Source: an uncultured Actinomycetes bacterium (GTDB lineage Bacteria; Actinomycetota; Acidimicrobiia; IMCC26256; PALSA-555). Taken from it: a DNA stretch of 57,377 nt. Below are positions 34,107-43,348 of this stretch, piece after piece. How positions within the stretch are numbered: position 1 is the first letter of the stretch; every line of letters begins with the position of its first letter. The stretch is from the NCBI GenBank assembly GCA_903899845.1, contig CAIUKV010000141.1:1-57377 (forward strand), in the 5' to 3' direction. The notes under the pieces were generated by a model. It did no database searches. It was given only the letters and a program-made list of their open reading frames with translations, and had not been told where the DNA came from. Both the position numbers and the translations under genes were made by a program.

Positions 34107-35822
34107 CTAGCGAGCGCCACGCACCAGCGCACCGGGACGGGCGCCGGTGTCGACCCCGTCACGCATCACCACCTGGCCCCCCACGATCGTCGCGACGTAG
34201 CCCTCGGCCCGCTGCAGCAGCCGCGGGGCCCCGGCCGGGAGGTCGTAGTGCATCTCGGGTCGGCGCAGCGCGAGCCGGTCGAGATCGATGACGTTGCAGT
34301 CGCCCTTCCTCCCGACGGCGAGGACACCCCGATCGCCCAGGCCGTAGAGCGCCGCCGGGTCGCTGGTCATCTTGCGGATCACGAGCTCGAGCGGCAGCCG
34401 GGCACCCCGGGTCCGGTCGCGCACCCAGTGGGTGAGCATGTAGGTCTCGATCGACGCGTCGCAGATGGCGCCGACGTGCGCGCCGCCGTCGCCCAGACCG
34501 AGGGCGGTGGCCGGGTGCAGGATCATCTCGCGGATGGGGTCCTGGGTGAAGTTCGCGTACCCGAGCAACGGCCGCAGGAGCAGCTCACGCCCGTCGTCCC
34601 CGAGCAGGAGGTCGAAGTACAGGTCCCACGGGTCCACGCCCGCGCGCGCGGCCTGCGCGGCGAGGGACTCCTCGGGCCCGGGCTCGTAGTCGGGCGGGTC
34701 GCCGAGCCGGAAGGTGCGGTCGAGCCCGAGGCCGATGAAGGCCATCCGGGGATCGGCCGCCGGGGCCTCGGCCAGGATCCGGGCCCGCAGCTCGGGATCA
34801 CGCAGCCGGGCGACCTTCTCCGCGAGCGGCAGGGGCTCGATCGCGAGGTACGACGGGCGGTCCCGCAGGGCGTGGAACGTCTGGAGGCCGAGGAGCAGCC
34901 CGAGCGGGCGGCCCGCGACCTGGGGACGGACCGGGATGCCCCGGTCGTGGACCTGCCCGACGAGGTCGAGCATCTTCTTCCACTGGTCGGGCTCGATGTC
35001 GTGCTGGAGCAGGGCGAACGTGATCGGCCGGCCGGTCTCCTCGGCCAGGCGGACCATCCAGTCCATCTCCCGGTCGGGCGCGGCGAGGTCCTCACCCATC
35101 ACGCCGGCGGGGGCGAGCTCGAACACCCCGGTCCCGGCCGCGGCGAGGGCCCGACCGAGCGCGAAGCACTCGTCCTCGGCGGCGAACGTGCCCGGGACCG
35201 GCTCGCCGTCGATGGCCCGGTGCGCGATGGTGCGCGAGGTGGAGACGCCGAGCGCGCCCGCCTCGATCCCCTCCTGCACGATGCGGGCCATGGCCGCGAT
35301 GTCGTCGGGCGACGCCGGCTCGTTGCGGGCCCCGCGGTCCCCCATCACGTAGCCGCGCACCGCGCCGTGGGGCACCTGCGTGCCGACGTCGAGCATGAGG
35401 GGCTGGGCGTCGAGGAAGTCGAGGAACTCGGGGAACGTCTCCCAGCCCCAGCGGATCCCCTCGGCCAGCGCCGTGCCCGGGATGTCCTCGACCCCCTCCA
35501 TGAGACCGATCAGCCACTCGTGGCGGTCGGGTGCGGCCGGGGCGAACCCGACCCCGCAGTTGCCCATGACGACGGTGGTCACCCCGTGCCAGCACGACGG
35601 CGCCAGCGTCGGGTCCCAGGTGACCTGGCCGTCGTAGTGGGTGTGCACGTCGACGAATCCGGGGGTGACCAGGCAGCCGGCGGCGTCGATCTCCTCGTGC
35701 CCGGCCGCGGTCACGGTCCCGACCTCGGTGATCACGCCCCCGTCGACGGCGACGTCACCGGCGAACGCGGGCGCCCCGGTGCCGTCGACGACGGTGCCGT
35801 TGCGGATGACGAGCTCGTGCAC
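34107..35822 (-). CDS. N-acyl-D-amino-acid deacylase-like amidohydrolase
   Basis: 571 aa, composite amidohydrolase (subtype D-aminoacylase). VIRNGTVVDGTGAPAFAGDVA, FVDVHTHYDGQ (HxH), TTVVMGNCGVGFAP (with the family's metal-ligand Cys), and LGDGGAHVGAICD (catalytic Asp) then GVLAVGRKGDCNVID. Members deacylate N-acyl-D-amino acids or are uncharacterised; actinomycetes often have many copies beside lipid genes. GTG 35822 has an SD (GGAGGGGG). Divergent from the P450 at 35944 (121 bp). Actual substrate uncertain. Confidence 0.87.
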   Translation of the reverse strand: MHELVIRNGTVVDGTGAPAFAGDVAVDGGVITEVGTVTAAGHEEIDAAGCLVTPGFVDVHTHYDGQVTWDPTLAPSCWHGVTTVVMGNCGVGFAPAAPDRHEWLIGLMEGVEDIPGTALAEGIRWGWETFPEFLDFLDAQPLMLDVGTQVPHGAVRGYVMGDRGARNEPASPDDIAAMARIVQEGIEAGALGVSTSRTIAHRAIDGEPVPGTFAAEDECFALGRALAAAGTGVFELAPAGVMGEDLAAPDREMDWMVRLAEETGRPITFALLQHDIEPDQWKKMLDLVGQVHDRGIPVRPQVAGRPLGLLLGLQTFHALRDRPSYLAIEPLPLAEKVARLRDPELRARILAEAPAADPRMAFIGLGLDRTFRLGDPPDYEPGPEESLAAQAARAGVDPWDLYFDLLLGDDGRELLLRPLLGYANFTQDPIREMILHPATALGLGDGGAHVGAICDASIETYMLTHWVRDRTRGARLPLELVIRKMTSDPAALYGLGDRGVLAVGRKGDCNVIDLDRLALRRPEMHYDLPAGAPRLLQRAEGYVATIVGGQVVMRDGVDTGARPGALVRGAR

Positions 35823-35943
35823 GGGAACCCCCTCCGGTCCCGGCGACCTCCGGCGACCCGTCCGGTGGGCCGCCCCTGGACCGCGGGCCGCCCGAATCGT
35901 AACGTGTCCCGGTCCCGGTCCCGGCCCGGCGAGGGAGGAACCC

Positions 35944-37158
35944 GTGCCCCTGCACCCCCAGCTTCCCGTCGATCTCACCGATCTCGACGCCTTCGTGGCG
36001 GGCGTGCCCCACGATCAGTTCGACCGCATCCGGGCCGAGGCACCCGTGTACTTCCACCCCGAACGCGACGCCCCGGGCTTCTGGTGCATCACCCGCCACG
36101 ACGACCTCCACCGCGTGAGTCACGAGTGGGAGGTGTTCTCGAGCGAATGGGGGATCACGCTGCACGAGGCCGACGAGGAGCAGCTCGCCCAGCAGCGGAT
36201 GATGATGCTCATGATGGATCCGCCCCGCCACACGCGGTTGCGGCTCCTCGTCAACAAGGGCTTCACCCCCCGGATGGTCGAGCGGCTCCACGAGCGCGTC
36301 CGTGAGGTCACCCGCGACATCGTCGACTCGATCGTCGACCGGGGCGCCTGCGACTTCGTCGTCGACATCGCCGCCGAGCTCCCTCTGCAGGTGATCGCCG
36401 AGATCATGGGGGTCCCACCCTCCGACCGCCACCAGCTCTTCGTGTGGTCGAACCAGATGATCGGCTCCGAGGACCCCGAGTACGCGGTGTCCGAGGAGGT
36501 CGCCCAGACCGCGATGATCGAGATGTTCGGGTACGCCAACGAGCTCGCGACCCACAAGCGCGCCAACCCGGCCGACGACATCGTCAGCGTGCTGCTCCAG
36601 GCCGAGGTCGACGGCGAGCGGCTCAGCGACCTCGAGTTCGACCTGTTCTTCGAGCTCCTGGCCATCGCCGGCAACGAGACGACCCGCAACCTGATCTCGC
36701 ACGGGATGCTGGCCCTGATGGAGCATCCCGACCAGCGCGAGCTGCTCGTCGAGGACCGCTCGCTCCTGCCCAACGCGATCGAGGAGATGCTGCGGTACGC
36801 ATCCCCCGTCATGTACATGCGGCGCACGGCCCGCGAGACCTTCGAGCTGCGCGGCGAGACCATCCAGGCGGGCGACAAGGTTGCGCTCTGGTACATCGCC
36901 GCCAACCACGACCCCGCGGTGTTCCCGGATCCCCACCGGTTCGACATCCGGCGCGAGACCGGCGACCACGAGGCCTTCGGCGGGGGCGGTCCGCACTTCT
37001 GCCTCGGCTCGCACCTCGCCAAGCTCGAGATCACGGTGATGTTCGACGAGCTGCTCACCCGGATTCCCCGGATGGAGCAGTCCGGGCCGGCCGAGCGCCT
37101 GCGCTCCAACTTCATCAACGGGATCAAGCACCTCCCGGTGACGTTCCCCGTCGGGTGA
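35944..37158 (+). CDS. Cytochrome P450 (CYP125/124/142-like group)
   Basis: 404 aa. FELLAIAGNETTRNLISHG (I-helix), EEMLRYASP (ExxR), heme loop FGGGGPHFCLGSHLAKLE, and C-terminal LRSNFINGIKHLPVTF. The last element is nearly the same as in the P450 at 20875 and resembles CYP125. GTG 35944 has an SD (GAGGGAGGAA), and a TAACGT hexamer about 45 nt upstream is a likely -10. Its TGA overlaps the GTG of an APH-like kinase (GTGA). Proposed hydroxylase of a lipid acid or steroid. Confidence 0.92.
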   Translation: MPLHPQLPVDLTDLDAFVAGVPHDQFDRIRAEAPVYFHPERDAPGFWCITRHDDLHRVSHEWEVFSSEWGITLHEADEEQLAQQRMMMLMMDPPRHTRLRLLVNKGFTPRMVERLHERVREVTRDIVDSIVDRGACDFVVDIAAELPLQVIAEIMGVPPSDRHQLFVWSNQMIGSEDPEYAVSEEVAQTAMIEMFGYANELATHKRANPADDIVSVLLQAEVDGERLSDLEFDLFFELLAIAGNETTRNLISHGMLALMEHPDQRELLVEDRSLLPNAIEEMLRYASPVMYMRRTARETFELRGETIQAGDKVALWYIAANHDPAVFPDPHRFDIRRETGDHEAFGGGGPHFCLGSHLAKLEITVMFDELLTRIPRMEQSGPAERLRSNFINGIKHLPVTFPVG

Positions 37159-38213
37159 ACGACGCCGCCGGGTCCGGCGCCGACCCCGGCCTCGACCGGC
37201 CGGCGCTGCACGAGTGGCTCCCCGCCCACGTCGCCGGGCTGCAGCCGCCGTTCCGCTTCACGCTGGTGGCCGCCGGGGGCTCGAACCTGACCTACCGGGT
37301 CGACGACGCCGGGGGTCGCGCCGTCGTGCTGCGGCGCCCGCCCGTGACCGCGGTGCTGGCCACCGCCCACGACATGGGCCGCGAGTGGCGCATCCTCGAT
37401 GCGCTCCATCGCCACACCGATCTGCCCGTCCCCACTCCCCGCGCGCACTGCGACGACCTCGACGTCGTCGGCGCGCCGTTCACGGTGATGGACTTCGTGG
37501 ACGGCCGGATCGTGCGCACCCCCGCCGACAGCGCCGGCTTCGCCGCCGCGGAGTACGCCACGGCCACCGACTCGCTGGTGGCGGTGCAGGCCGCGCTGCA
37601 CGCGGTCGACGTCGACGCGGTCGGGCTCGGCGACCTGGCCCGGACCCGCACCGACTACGTCGCCCGTCAGCTGCACCGTTGGATGACCCAGCTCGACCGG
37701 TCCCGGACCCGCGACCTGCCCGTCGTCGACGAGGTGCACGCGACGCTCGCGGCGTCGATCCCGCCCGAGTCGGGGCCGCCCGGCCTCGTCCACGGCGACT
37801 ACCGGTTCGACAACTGCGTGCTCGGTCCCGACGGCGCGATCACGGCGGTGCTGGACTGGGAGCTCGCCACCCTCGGCGACCCGGTGGCCGACTTCGCGTG
37901 GAGCTGCTGCTACTGGACCGGCCCCGACGACCCCGCCCCGTTCCTCGAGGCGGCCCCCACCCTCGACCCCGGATTCCCGACCCGGGCGGCCGTGGTCGAG
38001 CGGTACGCGCGCGCCTCGGGCCGGGACCTGGCCGCCCTCCCCTGGCTCGAGGCGTTCTCGTACTGGAAGATGGGCTGCCTGGTCGAGGGGGTGTACGCCC
38101 GGCGCCTCCGGGGCGCCACGGGCGGGATGGGCGTCACCGACCCGGGGACGATCGCGGACCGGGCCGAGCGCTTCCTGCGCCACGCCGCCGAGCTGCTCTC
38201 CCGGATCTCCTGA
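37155..38213 (+). CDS. APH/ACAD10-like kinase coupled to the P450
   Basis: 352 aa APH fold with intact catalytic motifs: LVHGDYRFDNCVLGP (HGDxxxxN) and ITAVLDWELATLGDPVADFAW (metal Asp). The VAAGGSNLTYRV opening and RREWRIL-like helix match the ACAD10/11 N-terminal and LvaA kinases, which phosphorylate 4-hydroxyacyl-CoA so that an ACAD-type enzyme can remove the hydroxyl. GTGA overlap with the P450 suggests it acts on the P450 product. GTG 37155 start is set by that overlap. Confidence 0.87.
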   Translation: MNDAAGSGADPGLDRPALHEWLPAHVAGLQPPFRFTLVAAGGSNLTYRVDDAGGRAVVLRRPPVTAVLATAHDMGREWRILDALHRHTDLPVPTPRAHCDDLDVVGAPFTVMDFVDGRIVRTPADSAGFAAAEYATATDSLVAVQAALHAVDVDAVGLGDLARTRTDYVARQLHRWMTQLDRSRTRDLPVVDEVHATLAASIPPESGPPGLVHGDYRFDNCVLGPDGAITAVLDWELATLGDPVADFAWSCCYWTGPDDPAPFLEAAPTLDPGFPTRAAVVERYARASGRDLAALPWLEAFSYWKMGCLVEGVYARRLRGATGGMGVTDPGTIADRAERFLRHAAELLSRIS

Positions 38214-38235
38214 CCGGGCGACCACAATGGGGTTC

Positions 38236-38252
38236 CCCCGGCTCCGCCGGGG
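38236..38252. other. Inverted repeat, 7-bp GC stem
   Basis: CCCCGGC-TCC-GCCGGGG, 23 nt after the kinase stop and 24 nt before the next gene's start. Possible terminator or leader hairpin; no T-run. Confidence 0.4.
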
Positions 38253-38276
38253 CCGACCACCACTCGGGAGGGCCCC

Positions 38277-39731
38277 GTGGCGCGCAACCGCATCCTGATC
38301 GCCGTCGGCGTGGTCGCCGCCGTGGTCGCCCTGGCCCTCGTGGTCGTCGTCGGCACCTCGGGCGACGACGCCCGGATCGCCACGCCCGACGAGCGGCGCA
38401 CCCCGCCCACCACGGGCGCGGTCCCGCCCTCGGCCCCGGTCACCGCGCCCCCCACCGCGCCGCCGACGACCGCGCCCGCGGCGCCGACGACCGCGCCAGC
38501 ACCCCCGCCCACGACCATCGTCATCCCACCGAGCACGGCCGCACCCGCGCCGCCCACCAATCCCCCCACCGCTCCCCCGACCGTGCCCCCGACCGTGCCG
38601 CCCACGCCGCCCCCCGGGCCGACCGACCCCGGCATCACCCCCACCGAGATCCGCGTCACGGTGATCGCCGACTCCCCGGACGCGGTCGACGGCGTGAAGG
38701 CGTGGGTCGCGACCGTGAACAAGAAGGGCCTCGCCGGGCGCACGGTGGTCCTCGACGTCGCCCTCGTCGGCGGTGACCCCGTCGCCTACGCGGCCGCGGT
38801 CGAGGCGGCGTGCACGAGCTCGTTCGCGATCGTCGGGTCGCAGTCGGTGGGCGACCGCGGCGTCGGCACCGCCACCACCTGCGGGATCCCCGTCCTACCC
38901 GCCCGCGCGTTCTCCGACGAGCAGCGCCGCGCGCCGAACACCTTCGCCGCGGTCCCGACCGATCCCACCCGCATCCAGATCGGTGGCTTCCAGTGGTTGG
39001 CGAAGACCCGGGACGGGTGCTGCGCGCAGTACGTGGTCCGCTCGACCGACCCGGCCCGGGCTGCCGCCACGATCGCCTCGGCCGCCGCCGCCGACACCGT
39101 GCCCGGGTTCACCGACGTCGGCGGGACCGCCCTCGCCGACGACGCCCCCCAGAGCGCCTACGCCCCGTCGGCGACGACGATGCAGACGGCCGGCGCCACC
39201 TTCGGGCGCAGCGACCTCGGGTTCCCCTCGACCATCCGCTTCCGGGCCCAGGCCGCGGCCCAGGGCGTCGACGACGTGACCTGGTTCTGCCTCGACCAGT
39301 GCTACGACCCGGACTTCACCGCGCAGGGGGGCTCCGTGGTCGACGGCACCTTCGTCCAGGTCGGGATCGTCCCGTTCGAGGACGCCGACGCGGTCCCGGC
39401 GGTCAAGAAGTACCTCGCCGCCGGGGGTCCCCGCAGCCAGGTCGGGGTCGAGTCGGCCGCGGCCGGGGCGCTGTTCCAGACCGCGGTCACCAAGGCCGCC
39501 GGTCCCGACCGCGACAAGAACGCGATCACCCGCGCCGCCGTCCTGGCTGCGCTCGGCAAGATCCGGTCGTTCGACGCCGGTGGGCTGATCGGCCGGACCG
39601 ACGTCGCCGGGCAGGTCCCCAACGGATGCTTCGTGCTGGTGCGGGTCGACGGCGCCGGGTTCACCCGGGCCACCCCGACCAAGCCGGGCGAGCTCGACTG
39701 CGCGCCCGACAACCTCACCCCGGCCCGGTGA
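38277..39731 (+). CDS. Membrane-anchored periplasmic-binding-type protein with Pro/Thr stalk
   Basis: 484 aa. N-terminal signal anchor (ILIAVGVVAAVVALALVVVV), then about 75 residues of Pro/Thr/Ala-rich stalk (TAPPTAPPTTAPAAP), then a type 1 periplasmic-binding (Leu/Ile/Val-BP-like) domain from ITPTEIRVTVIAD to the end, with paired Cys (DGCCAQY, FCLDQCYD) suggesting disulfides. No lipobox Cys is visible, so it is likely held by the uncleaved helix. No ABC permease or ATPase is adjacent, so it may be a sensor/receptor rather than a transporter part. GTG 38277. Its end overlaps the convergent NTF2 gene by 17 bp. Confidence 0.78.
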   Translation: MARNRILIAVGVVAAVVALALVVVVGTSGDDARIATPDERRTPPTTGAVPPSAPVTAPPTAPPTTAPAAPTTAPAPPPTTIVIPPSTAAPAPPTNPPTAPPTVPPTVPPTPPPGPTDPGITPTEIRVTVIADSPDAVDGVKAWVATVNKKGLAGRTVVLDVALVGGDPVAYAAAVEAACTSSFAIVGSQSVGDRGVGTATTCGIPVLPARAFSDEQRRAPNTFAAVPTDPTRIQIGGFQWLAKTRDGCCAQYVVRSTDPARAAATIASAAAADTVPGFTDVGGTALADDAPQSAYAPSATTMQTAGATFGRSDLGFPSTIRFRAQAAAQGVDDVTWFCLDQCYDPDFTAQGGSVVDGTFVQVGIVPFEDADAVPAVKKYLAAGGPRSQVGVESAAAGALFQTAVTKAAGPDRDKNAITRAAVLAALGKIRSFDAGGLIGRTDVAGQVPNGCFVLVRVDGAGFTRATPTKPGELDCAPDNLTPAR

Positions 39732-40230
39732 GCCCCTCCCCGTCGTCGGGGAGCACCGGGAACGGCGAGCCGGCGACCTCGGTGCCGACGGCCCGGAACA
39801 TGGAGTCGTAGCGGCGGCTCCGGAACCGCCATCCGTCGCCGTCGCGGACGTACACGTCGTGGTAGACGCCGGCGAACCGCACCTCGGTGCCGTCGGCACG
39901 CAGGCCGAACTCCGAGATGTACCACCGGCCGGTGGCCCGCCCGGGCTCGGGGTCGTCGACGGCGACCCGACCCGAGAGCAGGGCGTGCACGATCACCGAC
40001 CACCCTCCGAGCAGCCCCCGCAGGAAGGCGGCGATCTCGGCCCGGCCCCGCGGCTCGCCGTACCCGGTGACCGTCCACACGCCGTCGTCGACGAAGCACG
40101 CCGCCACCGCGTCGACGTCCATGCGGCACACCGCGTCGGCGTAGCGGTGCACGAGGTCCCGCACGGCCAGCTCCGTGGCCACCGGGTCCGACGCCGGGTC
40201 ACGCCCCCGGTCGGCCGTGGCGCTGCTCAC
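39715..40230 (-). CDS. NTF2/SnoaL-like protein
   Basis: 171 aa. LAVRDLVHRYADAVCRMDVDAVAACFVDDGVWTV is the standard SnoaL-like opening, and RATGRWYISEFG...YVRDGDGWRFRSRRY the end. It is similar to polyketide-cyclase-like and ring-hydroxylating-dioxygenase-beta-like folds; no catalytic assignment. GTG 40230 overlaps the aldo/keto reductase stop (GTGA), making it last in the epoxide-hydrolase operon. The 3' end overlaps the convergent binding-protein gene by 17 bp. Confidence 0.83.
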   Translation of the reverse strand: MSSATADRGRDPASDPVATELAVRDLVHRYADAVCRMDVDAVAACFVDDGVWTVTGYGEPRGRAEIAAFLRGLLGGWSVIVHALLSGRVAVDDPEPGRATGRWYISEFGLRADGTEVRFAGVYHDVYVRDGDGWRFRSRRYDSMFRAVGTEVAGSPFPVLPDDGEGLTGPG

Positions 40231-41258
40231 GACGGGCGCCGACGGCGACGCCGGGCCAGGCCGGGCGGCGTCCACGGCTCGACCGCGCTCACGTCGGTCC
40301 CGGGCGGCACCACGGCGTCGATCGCGTCGAGGGTGTCGGGGTCGAGGCGGACCTCGGCCCCGGCCAGCACGTCGTCGAGCTGGGCCCGGGTGCGGGGCCC
40401 GATGATCGCCGAGGTCACCGCCGGGTGCTCGAGCACGAAGGCGTGGGCGAGGTGGGTGAGCGACACCCCGGCCGCCTCCGCCACCGGGACCAGGGCCTCG
40501 ACCACGTCGAGGCGGCGCTGGTTGGCCGGGTCCTCGAGCGGACGGGCCCCGGCGCTGCCGAAGCCCCGGGCCAGGCGGGAATCGGGGTCCACCGGCCGGT
40601 CCCGGCGGTACCGACCGGTGAGCCAGCCGCCGGCCAGCGGGCTCCAGGGGATGACGCCGATGCCGTAGCGCTCGCAGGCCGGGAGCACGAACCGCTCGAT
40701 GCCCCGCATCAGGACGGAGTACGGCGGTTGCTCGCTCACGAAGCGCTCGCGGCCCCGGCGTTCGGCCGTCCACTGGGCCTCGACGATGAGGTCGGCCGGG
40801 AAGGTCGAGTGCCCGATCATCCGGACCTTGCCCTGGTGCACGAGATCGCTCAACGCCCCGAGCGACTCGTCGAGGTCGGTGACCAGGGACGGTCGGTGCA
40901 TCTGGTACAGGTCGATGTGGTCGGTGCCGAGGCGACGGAGGCTGTCCTCGCAGGCCCGCACGATCCAGCGCCGGGAGCCGTCGCCCATGTTCGGGGCGTC
41001 GCCCATGACCCCCATGAACTTCGTGGCGATCACGACGTCGTCGCGACGGCCCCGGATCGCCTTTCCGACGATCTCCTCGGACTCACCCGCCGAGTAGACG
41101 TCGGCGGTGTCCACGAAGTTGATCCCGGCGTCGAACGACGCATGCATCATCGCGATGCAGTCGTCGTGGTCGGGGTTGCCCCACTTCCCGAACATCATCG
41201 CACCGAGGCAGTACGCACTCACCCGCACCCCGCTCCGGCCCAGCACCCGCATCTCCAT
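40227..41258 (-). CDS. Aldo/keto reductase
   Basis: 343 aa AKR TIM barrel with the Asp-Tyr-Lys-His tetrad: FVDTADVYSAGESEEIVG (Asp, Tyr), ATKFMG (Lys), LYQMHRPS (His). IPWSPLAGGWLTGRYR and IIGPRTRAQLDD complete the NADPH-binding pattern. ATG 41258 has an SD (GAGGAG) 9 nt upstream; the ORF-track start is too long. Located between an epoxide hydrolase and the NTF2 gene in one operon; it may reduce or oxidise the diol/ketone produced. Confidence 0.9.
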   Translation of the reverse strand: MEMRVLGRSGVRVSAYCLGAMMFGKWGNPDHDDCIAMMHASFDAGINFVDTADVYSAGESEEIVGKAIRGRRDDVVIATKFMGVMGDAPNMGDGSRRWIVRACEDSLRRLGTDHIDLYQMHRPSLVTDLDESLGALSDLVHQGKVRMIGHSTFPADLIVEAQWTAERRGRERFVSEQPPYSVLMRGIERFVLPACERYGIGVIPWSPLAGGWLTGRYRRDRPVDPDSRLARGFGSAGARPLEDPANQRRLDVVEALVPVAEAAGVSLTHLAHAFVLEHPAVTSAIIGPRTRAQLDDVLAGAEVRLDPDTLDAIDAVVPPGTDVSAVEPWTPPGLARRRRRRPS

Positions 41259-41304
41259 GCCTGCGTCTCCTCGTCGGCTCGGTGGTCGGCACGCGCCGAC
41301 CGGA

Positions 41305-42474
41305 TCAGGCTCCCGCGCGCACGGTGCGGAAGAACTCGCGGACGTCGGCCACGAACAGGTCCGGCACCTGCATCGCGGCGAAGTGCCCACCCCGCGGCTG
41401 CTCCACCCAGTGCGTGATGTGGTAGCGGTGCTCGGCCCAGGACCGCGGGGTGCGGGTCACTTCGCCGGGGTAGTTGGCGACCCCGGTGGGCACACCCACG
41501 AACGCCTGGGGCAACGCCGCGCGCCCCGCCTGACGCATCTCGTAGTAGAGCCGGGTCGACGACGTCGCGGTCGCGGTCACCCAGTAGAGGGTGATGTTGG
41601 CGAGGAGCTGCTCACGGGTGAACGACGCCTCGGGGTCGGGTGCGCCGTCGGACCACGCCCCGAACTTCTCGACGATCCACGCCGCCAACCCTGCGGGCGA
41701 GTCCTCGAGCCCGTAGCCGAGGCTCTGGGGCTTGGTGCCCTGGATCTCCTGGTACCCGGCGCCGGTCCGGCGCCACTCGGCGGTGCGGGCGAGATCGGCG
41801 AGGTCGGCGGGGGGCAGGTCGGCCGGATCCGCCCCCTCGGGTCGGGGCACGGCGAGGAAGTTGAGGTGCAGGCCCGCAACGTGGGCCGGGTCGAGGTCGG
41901 CCACGTTGGCGCAGACGATCGAGCCCCAGTCACCCCCTTGCGCGCCGTAGCGGTCGTAGCCGAGCGCGGCCATGAGGCGCGCGTAGGCGGACGCGATCCG
42001 GCGCGGGTGCCAGCCCGGCTCCGTGGTCGGTCCCGAGAAGCCGTACCCGGGGAGCGACGGGGCGACGACGTGGAACGCGTCGGCCGGGTCGCCCCCGTGG
42101 GACCGCGGGTCGGTGAGCGGGCCGAGCACGTCGAGGAACTCGAGCACCGAGCCGGGCCACCCGTGGCTGATCAGCAACGGCAAGGCGTCGGGCTCCGGTG
42201 ACCGCTGGTGCACGAAGTGGATGCGCTGGCCGTCGACCTCGGTGACGAACTGGTCGAACGCGCCGAGGCGGGCCTCGACCGCCCGCCAGTCGAAGGTCCG
42301 CCAGGACGCCAGCAGCGCCTCGAGGTAACCCCGATCGGTGCCCTGGTCCCAGCCGGTGCCCGCGACCTGGTTGGGCAGCCGGGTCCGGACGAGCCGCTCC
42401 CGCAGATCGGCGAGGACGGCCTCGGGCACCTCGGGCCGGAACGGCGTGACGACGAGGTCGGCGGGATCGGCCAC
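41305..42474 (-). CDS. Epoxide hydrolase with EHN domain (copy 1)
   Basis: 389 aa. N-terminal EHN domain (RERLVRTRLPNQVAGTGWDQG), then an alpha/beta hydrolase core: SHGWPGSVLEF (oxyanion), GGDWGSIVCAN (nucleophilic Asp), and PRGGHFAAMQ (catalytic His). Microsomal-type epoxide hydrolases open epoxides to diols; some family members act on juvenile hormone or limonene oxides. GTG 42474 is 6 nt after the SDR stop. It is a close paralogue of the gene at 43349, with long near-identical stretches. Confidence 0.9.
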   Translation of the reverse strand: MADPADLVVTPFRPEVPEAVLADLRERLVRTRLPNQVAGTGWDQGTDRGYLEALLASWRTFDWRAVEARLGAFDQFVTEVDGQRIHFVHQRSPEPDALPLLISHGWPGSVLEFLDVLGPLTDPRSHGGDPADAFHVVAPSLPGYGFSGPTTEPGWHPRRIASAYARLMAALGYDRYGAQGGDWGSIVCANVADLDPAHVAGLHLNFLAVPRPEGADPADLPPADLADLARTAEWRRTGAGYQEIQGTKPQSLGYGLEDSPAGLAAWIVEKFGAWSDGAPDPEASFTREQLLANITLYWVTATATSSTRLYYEMRQAGRAALPQAFVGVPTGVANYPGEVTRTPRSWAEHRYHITHWVEQPRGGHFAAMQVPDLFVADVREFFRTVRAGA

Positions 42475-42480
42475 GGCCGG

Positions 42481-43338
42481 TCAGACCTGGGCACCGGGCG
42501 GCAGGGCCCGGTCCAGCAGGGCGGCGTGGCGGGCGGCGAGGAGCGTCTCGAAGCTCTCGCTGGTGTCGATCCAGAAGCGCCCGGCCCGGATGCCGTCGAA
42601 GACCAGCGCGGCCGCCTCGACCGGCGGGCGGCCCCGGTCGCGGATCAGGTGCCCGAGGGCGTCGGCCACGAACCAGTGGTCGGGCGCCTGCGCCTCCCCC
42701 GGGGGCTCGTCGGGACGGTTGCGGGTCGAGCGGGCGATCTGCGTGTCGACGGCCCCGGGGACCAGGCACGACACCCCGATGGCCGAGCCCTGGGCCGCGA
42801 GGTCGTGGGCCAGGCTCTCGGTCAGCGCCGCACAGGCGAACTTCGACACGACGTACGGCCCGCTGTACGCGACGGTGCTCACCCCGGCGATCGACGACGT
42901 GTTCACGATGTGGATCTCGGCGTCGGGGCCGCCCCGGGCCTCCTGCTCGAGGAGGCGGGGCACGAACGACTGGAGGCCGTACAGCACGCCCCAGAAGTTG
43001 ACCCGCATCACCCATTCCCAGTCGGCCCGAGTCCGCTGCCACGACACCCCGGCCTGGAACACCCCGGCGTTGTTGTGCAGCAGGTGGACGGCGCCGAAGC
43101 GCGCGAAGGCGGCGTCGGCGAGCGCCTCGACCGCCGCCGGGTCGCCCACGTCGGTGACGACCCCGAGCACCTCGGCGCCCGCGTCGCGCACGAGCGCCAC
43201 GGTCTCGTCGAGCGCGTCGGCCTGCACGTCGGCGGCCACCACCTGCATGCCCGACGCTGCGGCGTACTCGGCCATGCTCCGGCCGATGCCGCTGCCGGCC
43301 CCGGTGACGACCGCGGTCCGGCCCTCGAAGTCCTGCAC
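42481..43338 (-). CDS. SDR-family oxidoreductase
   Basis: 285 aa classical SDR: VVTGAGSGIGRSMA, DVGDPAAVEAL, LLHNNAGVFQAG, NTSSIAGVS (Ser) and GPYVVSKFACAAL (YxxxK). The C-terminus is longer than a FabG and lacks the DGG end, so it is of the broader SDR group acting on alcohols. GTG 43338. It sits between two epoxide hydrolase genes (10 and 6 nt gaps) and could oxidise diols. Substrate unknown. Confidence 0.9.
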   Translation of the reverse strand: MQDFEGRTAVVTGAGSGIGRSMAEYAAASGMQVVAADVQADALDETVALVRDAGAEVLGVVTDVGDPAAVEALADAAFARFGAVHLLHNNAGVFQAGVSWQRTRADWEWVMRVNFWGVLYGLQSFVPRLLEQEARGGPDAEIHIVNTSSIAGVSTVAYSGPYVVSKFACAALTESLAHDLAAQGSAIGVSCLVPGAVDTQIARSTRNRPDEPPGEAQAPDHWFVADALGHLIRDRGRPPVEAAALVFDGIRAGRFWIDTSESFETLLAARHAALLDRALPPGAQV

Positions 43339-43348
43339 GGCGCGCCGC

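Noticed and set aside
39715-39731. Frameshift at the end of the binding-protein gene
   Set aside because: Both frames end properly; the 17-bp overlap is a convergent gene end.
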